From assembly GCA_037968555.1 (NCBI GenBank), contig JBBKVS010000257.1, positions 1-6,401 on the forward strand: 6,401 nt of DNA. The letters run 5' to 3'. The stretch is from JAWXBM01 sp037968555. Lineage in GTDB: Bacteria > Pseudomonadota > Gammaproteobacteria > Xanthomonadales > SZUA-36. Both the position numbers and the translations under genes were made by a program. Shown piece after piece: positions 1-6,003 of the stretch; positions within the stretch are counted from its first letter, which is position 1, and every line of letters starts with the position of its first letter. Below the pieces are notes generated by a model. The model worked only from the letters and a program-made list of their open reading frames with translations. It was not told the origin of the DNA and searched no databases.

Positions 1-266
1 TGCCTGACCAGGTCGATGAAGTCCCATTGCGTGTAGCGACTGAGAGCACTTTTACAGAAGTGTGGATTGGCGGACAAAAAGCGCTCGGGGCTGCAATGCA
101 GATTGGTGAAATTGCAGCGGCCGCCGCCCGACATGAGAATTTTCTTACCAACCTTGTTGGAACGCTCCAGCACCAGAACGCGGCGGCCGCGCTGGGCTGC
201 GGTAATGGCACACATCAGGCCGGCAGCGCCGGCACCGAGGATAATGCTGTCGTAGGCGGAGTTCAT
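1..266 (-). CDS. NAD(P)/FAD-dependent oxidoreductase, HI0933/YhiN (BaiN-like) family, N-terminal part
   Basis: The gene starts at 266 and runs leftward off the window, so only 88 codons are visible. The N-terminus forms a Rossmann FAD-binding fold: strand DSIILGAGAAGL with the GxGxxG motif at residues 11-16, then RRVLVLE ending in an acidic residue at 34 that would bind the ribose of FAD. It is followed by VGKKILMSGGGRCNFTN (39-55), which is the signature of the HI0933/YhiN flavoprotein family. Family members are cytosolic, about 390-420 residues long, and mostly of uncertain substrate; some are annotated as flavin reductases. The start is fixed because an in-frame TAA lies at 276-278 and no other start codon lies between. 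The ribosome binding site is weak (AGGT, 11 nt upstream). The gene lies on the same strand as the exported protein at 547-1167, but 280 bp separate them, so an operon is doubtful. The family call is firm; the exact reaction is not known. Confidence 0.93.
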   Translation of the reverse strand, partial: MNSAYDSIILGAGAAGLMCAITAAQRGRRVLVLERSNKVGKKILMSGGGRCNFTNLHCSPERFLSANPHFCKSALSRYTQWDFIDLVR

Positions 267-448
267 TTGTTCAGGTTACCTGCTTGCTGGCAGCCCGTCA
301 GCGTATCCATCAGAAAACATGGCTATACGGCACCTACGATCGAAAACGGACTTATGACACTGGCGAATCAGAAACCCGGATACTCAACACAGCGACATCA
401 ATGGTCCCGCATGTCATCGCAAGAAATCCCTTATTGGGTGGTTGATGA

Positions 449-499
449 ATGGCGGCAAACGAGACGCGCACCTGCTGGTCACTCGCCGTTTGCCGCCAT
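449..499. repeat. Long inverted repeat (13-bp arms), possible terminator hairpin
   Basis: Positions 449-461 (ATGGCGGCAAACG) pair perfectly with 487-499 (CGTTTGCCGCCAT) around a 25-nt loop that can pair further. The hairpin lies 47 bp past the stop codon of the gene ending at 547. On the plus strand it is followed by GTTTTT at 505-510, but on the minus strand, the direction of the neighbouring genes, no T-run follows. It may therefore protect or end the upstream mRNA as a simple hairpin rather than as a classic intrinsic terminator. The rest of the 267-546 gap shows no gene and no convincing promoter to me. Confidence 0.5.
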
Positions 500-546
500 C
501 ACCTGTTTTTCCGTCAGAACTCATTCATTATGAAAGTGCCCCGGCA

Positions 547-1167
547 TCAAGGCCGAACCTGGATATTGCCCTGAGTTACCGGGCTGGTACGATCGTTATT
601 GTCGGGCCAGATGGCTGCTTCGCAGTACTCTTCAGAAGTGATGATGCCACCACCTCCCTCGAATCCCAGAAATGTGCTGCGATCCATGTCACTGTCTCCG
701 CCTTCGCCGCTGTCCAGCACCCGGAACCAGACATCGCGACCGGGTTCGTTGATTTCACCCGTAAACGAAGGATGTTCCGAATTGTTTTGCGTCACCACAC
801 CGCCAACCCACGCCCGCCCGTTAGCAGAATCGACGGTCACGCAAATGACTTCACCATGAAACTCGATGGGCGAGCCCCCCAGCTCAGCACTGAAGCGAAA
901 TTGTCCGTTCGCCGTGCCATCCATTTTTTGCTTGGCACTGAACGAAAACCCCACATCAATTGAGCCTGATACAAGGAAATGACCTCCGCCGGTGGACGAT
1001 GCGATTACCCCTTTGTTGCCGTCTGCCGCCTGGGCTTCAGTGATGGGGTTGGCCAGCAGGGGGCTGGTTACGGCAAACAACAGAAAAGTGAGGGCGAGGT
1101 GAAGGGTGATTCTATTCTTCCATCTTGGGCTGGAATCATCTTGGAGAGTATTCGAGTAAAGTCTCAT
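547..1167 (-). CDS. Exported hypothetical protein with beta-rich C-terminal domain
   Basis: A 206-residue protein of unknown function. The N-terminus is a likely Sec signal peptide: a polar, basic stretch (PRWKNR, 14-19) and a hydrophobic core (about 22-39, LHLALTFLLFAVTSPLLA), with possible cleavage after LLA (39) or AQA (48). The mature part is rich in Gly, Ser and beta-prone segments and has just two cysteines (C109, C182), which could form a disulfide in the periplasm or outside. From about 60 on, the pattern GGGHFLVSGS, then EPGRDVWFRVLDSGEGGDSD, a late cysteine and a closing GNIQV resembles, from memory, a beta-sandwich domain found in many secreted proteins of Actinobacteria and other environmental bacteria (post-COAP-1-like). 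No enzyme motif is visible. The start is supported by GGGAG six nucleotides upstream (1174-1178). It follows the regulator at 1274-3193 on the same strand, 106 bp downstream. Coding is well supported; function is open. Confidence 0.8.
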   Translation of the reverse strand: MRLYSNTLQDDSSPRWKNRITLHLALTFLLFAVTSPLLANPITEAQAADGNKGVIASSTGGGHFLVSGSIDVGFSFSAKQKMDGTANGQFRFSAELGGSPIEFHGEVICVTVDSANGRAWVGGVVTQNNSEHPSFTGEINEPGRDVWFRVLDSGEGGDSDMDRSTFLGFEGGGGIITSEEYCEAAIWPDNNDRTSPVTQGNIQVRP

Positions 1168-1178
1168 GGCTTGCTCCC

Positions 1179-1192
1179 GTGCGTGAACGCAC
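1179..1192. promoter_or_regulatory. 14-bp dyad next to the ribosome binding site of the exported-protein gene
   Basis: GTGCGT-GA-ACGCAC is a perfect 6+2+6 dyad. It directly abuts the GGGAG ribosome binding site (1174-1178) of the gene starting at 1167. It could be a protein-binding operator or an RNA hairpin at the edge of the translation start; sequence alone does not decide. An 8-bp palindrome, ACCGCGGT, lies at 1211-1218 just upstream. Confidence 0.45.
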
Positions 1193-1225
1193 CGTCAAAT
1201 GCGGATGGTTACCGCGGTGTATGTC

Positions 1226-1265
1226 GACCCGGGAGGAGTCCCGGATCAGCCAACAGGGTGTTGGC
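1226..1265. repeat. Two tandem hairpins between the regulator and the exported-protein gene
   Basis: Two stem-loops follow each other. The first (in plus coordinates) is GACCCGGGA / TCCCGGATC at 1226-1234 and 1239-1247 with a 4-nt loop, nine pairs including one G-U type pair. The second is GCCAACA / TGTTGGC at 1249-1255 and 1259-1265 with a 3-nt loop. They begin 8 bp past the stop codon of the regulator gene (1274). Neither is followed by a T-run on either strand, so they are not canonical intrinsic terminators. They could be 3' end stabilisers, an intercistronic processing site, or leader structure of the downstream gene. Confidence 0.5.
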
Positions 1266-1273
1266 GGGAGCGG

Positions 1274-3193
1274 TTAGTTTTCGTGTGGATCGGTCTGAGG
1301 ATTGCTGATGTTTGCTGACATCAAGCGGGTTTCGAGCAGGTGTTGGTGATTTTCTGGCAAAACACCAATGACATCGAGAATTGCCACGAATCGGGGGTTT
1401 TCGTGCAAGCTGGCCAGCTCAGGCAAGGCCCCGAGGTACAAAACGTAGGGGTCACGCTGCATGACGGCTTGTTCCAGATCGGCCAGGGCAGCAGCGGTAT
1501 TGCCGAGAAGATTCTGGAAACCGGCGGCGACTATGGGTGAACGGAAGGGGTTCACTTCAAGGATCTGGCGATAGAGCTGTTCAGAGGTCATTTCGCGGAA
1601 ACGGGAAACCTGGTCCGGGTCGGAGTTCCCGGCGGCTTCGAGCATCCTGACAAAGCTTTGATGAGCTTCCTGGTCGCGTCCGCCTGCCAGGTAGGCCATA
1701 CCCATGGCTCGCAATACCGACATGTTGACTTCGCTGGTCTGATCCAGGCGTTCGAATTCGTCAATTGCGGCATCAACGTCACCGGAATACAACATCAATG
1801 CAGCCATTTCAGCGTTGTCGTAGTACAGCGGATCCAGCAGACGGATTTGACGGATTTCCGCAGCCGCCGGTTCATATTCCTGCTTCGCCACCAGCAACCA
1901 GGCGTATCGGCGGCGCGCTATGGTGTCACTGGGATTGAGTGACAAGGCTGCACGGTAGCGCAGCTCAGCCCCTTCAAAATCCCATCGGGACAATAAAATG
2001 GCCTGTCCAATGCAACTGTGACTCTCCGCGCTGGCACCCGCAAGCGATTCAAAATGCTCAGCCGCAACCAAGCCCTGATCCAGGTCTTCGCGGCTGCGAA
2101 CCTGTTTCTTGAACAGGTACAGCAGCGCCTGGGCTTTGCCCAGATAGGCGGGTGCAAAATCCGGATGCTGCTCCGTCAATGATTGAAATAGCTGCTCAGC
2201 AGCTTCGGCCGGCTCAATCTCTTCCTGCGCCAGCAGGTAGCGGGCCTGCAGGTAATCCTGCATGGCGGCGGCAGGTAATGGATCCGGGGTTGGCTGTTCC
2301 GTTGCCAGCACGCTACCGATTTGAACGGCGATGGCCATGGAAATTTCCTGTTGCAGTGCCAGAACATCAACCAACGGGCGGTCAAAATGCTGCGCCCACA
2401 GGTGCTTATCCTGGTACGGCTCGATTAGCTGGGCAACCACCCTTACCTGGTCTTCGGTCGTCTGTACCGAACCCTCGATAAGTAAATCTGCGCCTAATTG
2501 TCGAGCGATGGATTCGGCCGACCCGCTCTGATCACCGAACGGCATGACGGACGTTCTGGAAATAACCCGGATTCCAGGTAGTTGGGCCAGTTTCAAAATC
2601 AGGGAATCCATCATCGCGGCGGCGAGGTAATCGTCACTGGCGGTATCCGACAGATGCAAGAACGGCAGCACCGCGATAGTGGTCGGCGAAGCAGCGACCG
2701 GGCTGTCAGTTTTGCTGAAGTCAGCCAGGGTCAATGCGCCAAGGAACACCAAAGCAGCCATGGCAAAAGCGGGCCAGTGCAAGCTGCGTTTCTGGCCAGT
2801 ACCCGTTGGCTTGACCGGAACCAGCAAGCGATATCCCACATTGCTACGGGTTTCAATGTAGCGGGGATCACGAGCGTCGTCGTCCAGGGCCGCGCGCAAT
2901 CCATGAATAGCGTGCGTCAGGGCATCATCCGAAACGGCCCGCCCGTCCCAGGCATGCCTGATCAACTCGTCTTTGGAAACGAATTCCCCAGTCCGGGCAG
3001 CCAGCACGAGCAGGACCCGCATGGCCTTGGGCTCCACGTGGCGGGTGGCAACGGTGGCTGAAAACGACTTGAAAGAAAAGCGCCGAGGCGGGCACAGTTC
3101 CCCCGCGTGCGGACGGACCCGCCAGCCGCCCATTCGAAACCCCTGTTCCAGCGAATTGGTGTGTTCCGTTTCGATCCAGCCTTCGTAATGCAT
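1274..3193 (-). CDS. Transmembrane winged-helix transcriptional regulator with TolB-like and TPR-like domains (CadC type)
   Basis: A 639-residue one-component regulator. An OmpR/CadC-type winged-helix domain spans about 20-126; it shows EPKAMRVLLVLA (54-65), the helix region SKDELIRHAW (73-82), the recognition helix DDALTHAIHGLRAAL (89-103) and the closing wing RYIETRSNVGYRLL (111-124). A single membrane span (about 140-158) follows, which by family rule places the N-terminus in the cytoplasm and the rest in the periplasm. Residues 171-298 match the TolB-like domain common in this architecture: TIAVLPFLHLS, then LGADLLIEGSV (233-243) and LALQQEIS (278-285). From about 310 to 600 alpha-helical TPR-like repeats continue, for example AELRYRAALSLNPSD (409-423). 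The N-terminal half of the wing domain has a longer loop (34-52) than usual. The start has GGTAGG five nucleotides upstream. The target genes are unknown; the small exported protein downstream is the nearest candidate. Confidence 0.9.
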   Translation of the reverse strand: MHYEGWIETEHTNSLEQGFRMGGWRVRPHAGELCPPRRFSFKSFSATVATRHVEPKAMRVLLVLAARTGEFVSKDELIRHAWDGRAVSDDALTHAIHGLRAALDDDARDPRYIETRSNVGYRLLVPVKPTGTGQKRSLHWPAFAMAALVFLGALTLADFSKTDSPVAASPTTIAVLPFLHLSDTASDDYLAAAMMDSLILKLAQLPGIRVISRTSVMPFGDQSGSAESIARQLGADLLIEGSVQTTEDQVRVVAQLIEPYQDKHLWAQHFDRPLVDVLALQQEISMAIAVQIGSVLATEQPTPDPLPAAAMQDYLQARYLLAQEEIEPAEAAEQLFQSLTEQHPDFAPAYLGKAQALLYLFKKQVRSREDLDQGLVAAEHFESLAGASAESHSCIGQAILLSRWDFEGAELRYRAALSLNPSDTIARRRYAWLLVAKQEYEPAAAEIRQIRLLDPLYYDNAEMAALMLYSGDVDAAIDEFERLDQTSEVNMSVLRAMGMAYLAGGRDQEAHQSFVRMLEAAGNSDPDQVSRFREMTSEQLYRQILEVNPFRSPIVAAGFQNLLGNTAAALADLEQAVMQRDPYVLYLGALPELASLHENPRFVAILDVIGVLPENHQHLLETRLMSANISNPQTDPHEN

Positions 3194-3246
3194 TCCGACC
3201 TACCTTGGGATTTTGACTTCCCCTGAAAATCTCCAGTTGCCTTCGT

Positions 3247-3276
3247 ACGATAGTCCTCTTAAACCGTTGCTTGCAA
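3247..3276 (-). promoter_or_regulatory. Candidate sigma-70 promoter of the regulator gene
   Basis: Read on the minus strand, TTGCAA (3276-3271) and TATCGT (3252-3247) are separated by 18 bp, each matching four of six consensus bases. Transcription would start around 3240, leaving a leader of roughly 45-50 nt before the ATG at 3193. The -35 box lies in the palindrome CTTGCAAG (3270-3277), which might be part of an operator. The match is only moderate. Confidence 0.35.
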
Positions 3277-3517
3277 GTTGGGCGGGCTTGAATGGCTTGA
3301 GATACCTAAGGAACCAGTTCACCGGCGATTGAGGATGGCCGACTGCAGCGGATAGCGAAAGGAGGCCATGGTCACACGACGGTGTGCAGCGAATTATTAG
3401 GCGGCAGTTGCATTGGTAGGCGGTTCACGATGACGGAAATGAACCCAGAATATTGCATACTTACTCCCAGAGCTGTAACTGGCTGCTGTGAAGCTGGCCT
3501 TAAATTTTGTGGAATCA

Positions 3518-3522
3518 GGGAG
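3518..3522 (+). promoter_or_regulatory. Ribosome binding site that fixes the zinc-ribbon start
   Basis: GGGAG ends six nucleotides before the ATG at 3529. It supports starting the protein at MRHKNWECPKC rather than at the upstream in-frame GTG at 3382, which has no well-placed site. Confidence 0.7.
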
Positions 3523-3528
3523 AAAACC

Positions 3529-3738
3529 ATGCGCCATAAAAACTGGGAATGCCCCAAATGTGCTCACCGGGATTACCAGGCGGATGAATTTCGTGCCACC
3601 GGCGGCGTATTTGCCAAGATTTTCGATGTTCAGAACAAGCGCTTCTCGACCATCAGCTGTGAGAATTGCACATTTACCGAGGTGTATCGGACGCCAAGCT
3701 CAAAGTTGGGTAACGTCTTCGATTTCTTCACCAGTTGA
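3529..3738 (+). CDS. Small zinc-ribbon protein, DUF2082-like, putative nucleic-acid binding
   Basis: A 69-residue cytosolic protein with two CxxC knuckles, CPKC (C8, C11) and CENC (C44, C47), which would bind one zinc ion. Between them lies FRATGGVFAKIFDVQNKRFSTIS (21-43), and after them FTEVYRTPSSKLGNVFDFF (49-67). This ordered pattern (TGG, then FDVQNKRF, then CxxC, then a TE-Y motif and a closing G-N-x-x-DFF) matches, from memory, the Zn-ribbon family DUF2082, described as possible nucleic-acid-binding proteins. The length fits the family, so the gene looks complete. The in-frame extension back to 3382 would add 49 residues not typical of the family and is rejected. The gene stands alone: divergent from the regulator and convergent with the amidohydrolase, with a strong terminator 29 bp past its stop. 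No specific function is known. Confidence 0.88.
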   Translation: MRHKNWECPKCAHRDYQADEFRATGGVFAKIFDVQNKRFSTISCENCTFTEVYRTPSSKLGNVFDFFTS

Positions 3739-3765
3739 AGCCGCAGATTTTCCACCTAGCCGGGT

Positions 3766-3827
3766 AAAAAAACGGGGTCAGAGAACCATTTTTTCTTAAC
3801 TTAAAATGGTTCTCTGACCCCGTTTTT
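3766..3827. terminator. Bidirectional intrinsic terminator, perfect 25-bp inverted repeat
   Basis: Arms 3768-3792 and 3803-3827 are exact reverse complements over 25 bp with a 10-nt loop (TTCTTAACTT). The stem core is CGGGGTCAGAGAACCATTTT, flanked by seven A residues on the left (3766-3772) and five T residues on the right (3823-3827), so a T-run follows the hairpin on either strand. It sits between convergent genes, 29 bp past the zinc-ribbon stop and 15 bp past the amidohydrolase stop, exactly where a shared terminator is expected. The arms are longer and more perfect than most terminators, and the core resembles a GGGGTCAGAG motif that I recall as dispersed in gammaproteobacterial genomes, so it may also be a mobile repeat put to use as a terminator. 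Confidence 0.88.
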
Positions 3828-3842
3828 CCAGGTTTGGCGCAG

Positions 3843-5654
3843 CTAGGATTCTTCTGCTGCGCTGACTGAATCGTTTTTATCGGCGCGATAGACCACCTCG
3901 CCGTTGAACAGGGTCATTTCGCAGCGCGCGTCCTTGATGCTGGCAGTGGGCACTGAGTAGAAGTCGGTATCCCAAACGGCCAGATCGGCGTATTTGCCTC
4001 GCTCAATCGTGCCGATTTTCTTTTCCAGGAACATTTGCTGCGCGGCCCAGCGCGTGTAACTGCGTAGCGCTACGTGAATATCCACGGATTCGGCAGAGCC
4101 AAAAGCATCCTTGCCATACACACCCAGCAAAGGCTCGCGGGCAATCGATGCCCACAAGCCATAGCGCGCCGGAAACGGTGTGACATCGAAATCCGAACCG
4201 CTGGCCCATTGAATGCCTTTTTGCTGGAAGCTGTTGAAGGGGTTCAATCGCTGGCTGCGCTTCACGCCAAAATTACCCGCATAGGTATCGCCTATCCACC
4301 AGGTAAAACCGGGGCTGGGCTCGGGATAGACGGCATCGAACTCACGCTGCAGGGCAACAATGGTATTCATGGCCAGCTCGGTGGGAATGTTGGCGTGGAT
4401 GATGGAATGCCGCAGGCCCTTGTGCGGGTTGTGGTTCAGCGCCAGCGCATAGGAAGCCACTACCCAATCAATGGCCCGGTCTCCAATGGCATGCACGCCC
4501 ATATGCAGGCTATTGTCGTGATAAAGGAAAATCAGGTTGCGAATCAGGTCGGCATCAATAGCAGGATAACCGCTGTTGCCTTCATCCAGGCCGGTGCGGT
4601 TTTTATTCCAGTTATCCCACATCCAGGCGGTACGGGCGCCACCGCTGCCATCGGCAAAGATCTTGATACCGCCCGATATCAAATGATCGTCACCCGTACT
4701 TTCATAAGGTTTGGTGAAATGGCGGACTTCACGGATCAGCGAACGCGCATCATCCATGTTCTGTGGGCTGGGCCATAGTGCAAAAATGCGCACGGTTAAT
4801 GCACCTTCGGCCAGCACATCCTGATAGGCCTGCCAGGCGTTAAGCGCATCTTCCAGCCCGCCTCCAATGCCCCAACCAATGCCAGGATCCTTGGCTCCAG
4901 TCATGCATTCGCTGTTGAAGGCCTGCGCCATCTGCCGTATGCCTTCGCGCTTGTGGCCTTCACCCGGAGGCGGAATATGCCGGGTAACCAGGCCCATGGC
5001 GCTTTCTTTCAGCACACCGGTGGGGTTGCCATGGGAATCGCGGTCGATCACGCCGCCAGGAGGATCGGGTGTAGTTTCATCAATACCGGCCAGCATCAAG
5101 GCGAAGCTGTTAGCCACGCCATAGTGCCCCATGGTATGCACCAGCCAGGTGGGGCGGTCGCCGGACACCGGGTTGATATCGCTGGCGTAAACGTAACGCA
5201 GCTCCTGCAGCTTGCCCTCATCCCAACCGCGGCCAACGATCCAGTCGTTCTTGCCTGAGCTTGCGTTGCGTTCAGCTACCAGGGCCACCACGTCAGGAAC
5301 ACTTTTTACATAGGGAAAGCTCAGGTTGATGTTCAGCAGACGCGAAAGACCACCCTGGGCAAAATGCGCGTGCGCATCCAGCAAGCCGGGTGTAACTGTT
5401 TTACCCTCAAGGTCTATGGTTTCAGTAGCAGGCCCGACGAGCTTTTCGATCTCGGCATTGCTGCCCACCGCCAGTATGTGTTGGTCCTTGATGGCAATGG
5501 CTTGCTGTATGGAGTCACGCCGGTCCACGGTGATCACATTGCCGTTCAGCAGTACCCGGTCGGCCTGAATGGCGGCCAGATTAGCGGCCTGGTCAGCGGC
5601 CCAAAGGCCAACGCTGCCCAGCAGCAGACATGCTGCAAAAATCAATCGCGACAT
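3843..5654 (-). CDS. Exported metal-dependent amidohydrolase, YtcJ/amidohydrolase-3 type
   Basis: A 603-residue enzyme of the amidohydrolase superfamily, subgroup YtcJ (which includes N-substituted formamide deformylases). A Sec signal peptide is clear: MSRLIFAACLLLGSVGLWA, with cleavage likely after A19 or A20, so the enzyme should act in the periplasm. The N-terminal beta-sandwich has RVLLNGNVITVD (33-44), then PGLLDAHAHF (89-98) with metal ligands H95 and H97. The barrel continues with GGIKIFADGSGGART (328-342; K331 is the expected carboxylated lysine), VHAIGDRAID (387-396; H388), H420 in LRHSIIHANI, and ASGSDFDVTPFP (484-495; D488 is the expected catalytic aspartate). GKYADLAVWD (553-562) closes the sandwich. 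The set of metal ligands therefore looks intact. The usual Glu of the RIEH motif is Ile here (HSIIH). The start has GGGA seven nucleotides upstream. Substrate cannot be read from sequence; an amide or N-acyl compound is the family expectation. Confidence 0.93.
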   Translation of the reverse strand: MSRLIFAACLLLGSVGLWAADQAANLAAIQADRVLLNGNVITVDRRDSIQQAIAIKDQHILAVGSNAEIEKLVGPATETIDLEGKTVTPGLLDAHAHFAQGGLSRLLNINLSFPYVKSVPDVVALVAERNASSGKNDWIVGRGWDEGKLQELRYVYASDINPVSGDRPTWLVHTMGHYGVANSFALMLAGIDETTPDPPGGVIDRDSHGNPTGVLKESAMGLVTRHIPPPGEGHKREGIRQMAQAFNSECMTGAKDPGIGWGIGGGLEDALNAWQAYQDVLAEGALTVRIFALWPSPQNMDDARSLIREVRHFTKPYESTGDDHLISGGIKIFADGSGGARTAWMWDNWNKNRTGLDEGNSGYPAIDADLIRNLIFLYHDNSLHMGVHAIGDRAIDWVVASYALALNHNPHKGLRHSIIHANIPTELAMNTIVALQREFDAVYPEPSPGFTWWIGDTYAGNFGVKRSQRLNPFNSFQQKGIQWASGSDFDVTPFPARYGLWASIAREPLLGVYGKDAFGSAESVDIHVALRSYTRWAAQQMFLEKKIGTIERGKYADLAVWDTDFYSVPTASIKDARCEMTLFNGEVVYRADKNDSVSAAEES

Positions 5655-5708
5655 ATTCCGATCCCGTGACGAAGTCAGTTCAGAAACCCAGTTAAAAGCC
5701 TGGCAAAC

Positions 5709-5717
5709 ATTATGTCA
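5709..5717 (-). promoter_or_regulatory. Extended -10 promoter element of the amidohydrolase gene
   Basis: On the minus strand the sequence reads TGACATAAT: a CATAAT hexamer (5714-5709, five of six consensus bases) directly preceded by TG-N (5717-5715), the extended -10 motif. No good -35 box lies 17 bp upstream, which is typical for extended -10 promoters. The predicted transcript would have a leader of about 45-50 nt before the ATG at 5654. Confidence 0.45.
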
Positions 5718-5718
5718 C

Positions 5719-5732
5719 GGCAAGTGCTTGCC
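5719..5732. promoter_or_regulatory. 14-bp dyad, possible operator of the amidohydrolase promoter
   Basis: GGCAAG-TG-CTTGCC is a perfect 6+2+6 dyad one base upstream of the extended -10 motif, so it occupies the promoter spacer. A protein bound here would block or help RNA polymerase, which makes it a fair operator candidate. A related half-site, CCACTTGG, lies at 5755-5762 or close to it. No regulator gene is adjacent. Confidence 0.4.
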
Positions 5733-5991
5733 CCGTGTGATTCGAAGACATTGCCACTTGGGCGTTGAAGCAAACGCTTACATGCTTATCCGGTGATGGA
5801 TATCGTCGACATGCGTCATAGCCGAGTGCTTTCCACAAAATCAGCCACCTGCACGAAAGCGAAAACGATCTGCAGGCGCTGAATTAAGTTCGAAGTGCGA
5901 AAAATTGTCAGCTTTTGCCATAAAACCTGTCCAGGTAAATGTCAGCCCGGTCAAGTTTTGATGCAAACTGTTCTGATCCATTCTGGGCAGC

Positions 5992-5996
5992 AGGAG
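5992..5996 (+). promoter_or_regulatory. Strong ribosome binding site before the peptidase GTG start
   Basis: AGGAG at 5992-5996 (AGGAGA with the next base) lies seven nucleotides before an in-frame GTG at 6004. The two later in-frame ATG codons at 6058 and 6070 have no recognisable site, so this one favours initiation at 6004. Confidence 0.5.
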
Positions 5997-6003
5997 ATAG
6001 TCG

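Larger units (their letters stand above)
3194..3528. other. Non-coding divergent region between the regulator and the zinc-ribbon gene
   Basis: This 335-bp stretch separates two divergent genes. It holds a candidate promoter for the regulator (3247-3276) and the ribosome binding site of the zinc-ribbon gene (3518-3522). In between, a strong Shine-Dalgarno-like AAAGGAGG (3358-3365) precedes a ten-codon ORF (3368-3400), and a small hairpin, CACAC-GACG-GTGTG, sits at 3373-3386. An open frame continues upstream of the zinc-ribbon start from a GTG at 3382, but its predicted residues do not look like part of that family. I found no convincing sigma-70 promoter for the plus-strand gene. Confidence 0.6.
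5655..6003. other. Non-coding divergent region between the amidohydrolase and the S58 peptidase
   Basis: This 349-bp stretch holds the likely promoter and a dyad for the amidohydrolase (5709-5732) near its left end, and the ribosome binding site for the peptidase (5992-5996) at its right end. A minus-strand frame of 72 codons (5841-6059) overlaps the peptidase start; its composition does not resemble a real protein and I do not call it. No convincing plus-strand promoter was found: TTGTCA in the 5900s lacks a matching -10 at the right distance. Confidence 0.55.

Noticed and set aside
27..533. Plus-strand open frame of 168 codons
   Set aside because: It runs antisense to the FAD oxidoreductase, whose FAD-binding motifs are unmistakable, and through the hairpin; its residues show no family pattern.
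442..963. Plus-strand open frame of 173 codons
   Set aside because: It is antisense to the exported protein, which has a signal peptide, a well-placed ribosome binding site and a recognisable domain pattern.
2582..3061. Plus-strand open frame of 159 codons
   Set aside because: It is opposite the winged-helix and membrane-span part of the regulator and has low-complexity, unstructured-looking residues.
3340..3430. Possible integron attC-like site in the divergent region
   Set aside because: The local inverted bits (for example CACAC/GTGTG) do not form the paired core-site consensus of an attC, and no cassette layout or integrase is visible.
3382..3528. N-terminal extension of the zinc-ribbon protein from a GTG
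   Set aside because: The 49 added residues do not resemble the family, the GTG has no well-spaced ribosome binding site, and the ATG at 3529 has a good one.
4074..4778. Plus-strand open frame of 234 codons
   Set aside because: It is opposite the amidohydrolase, whose catalytic motifs cover this same stretch; long antisense frames are common in such GC-rich coding DNA.
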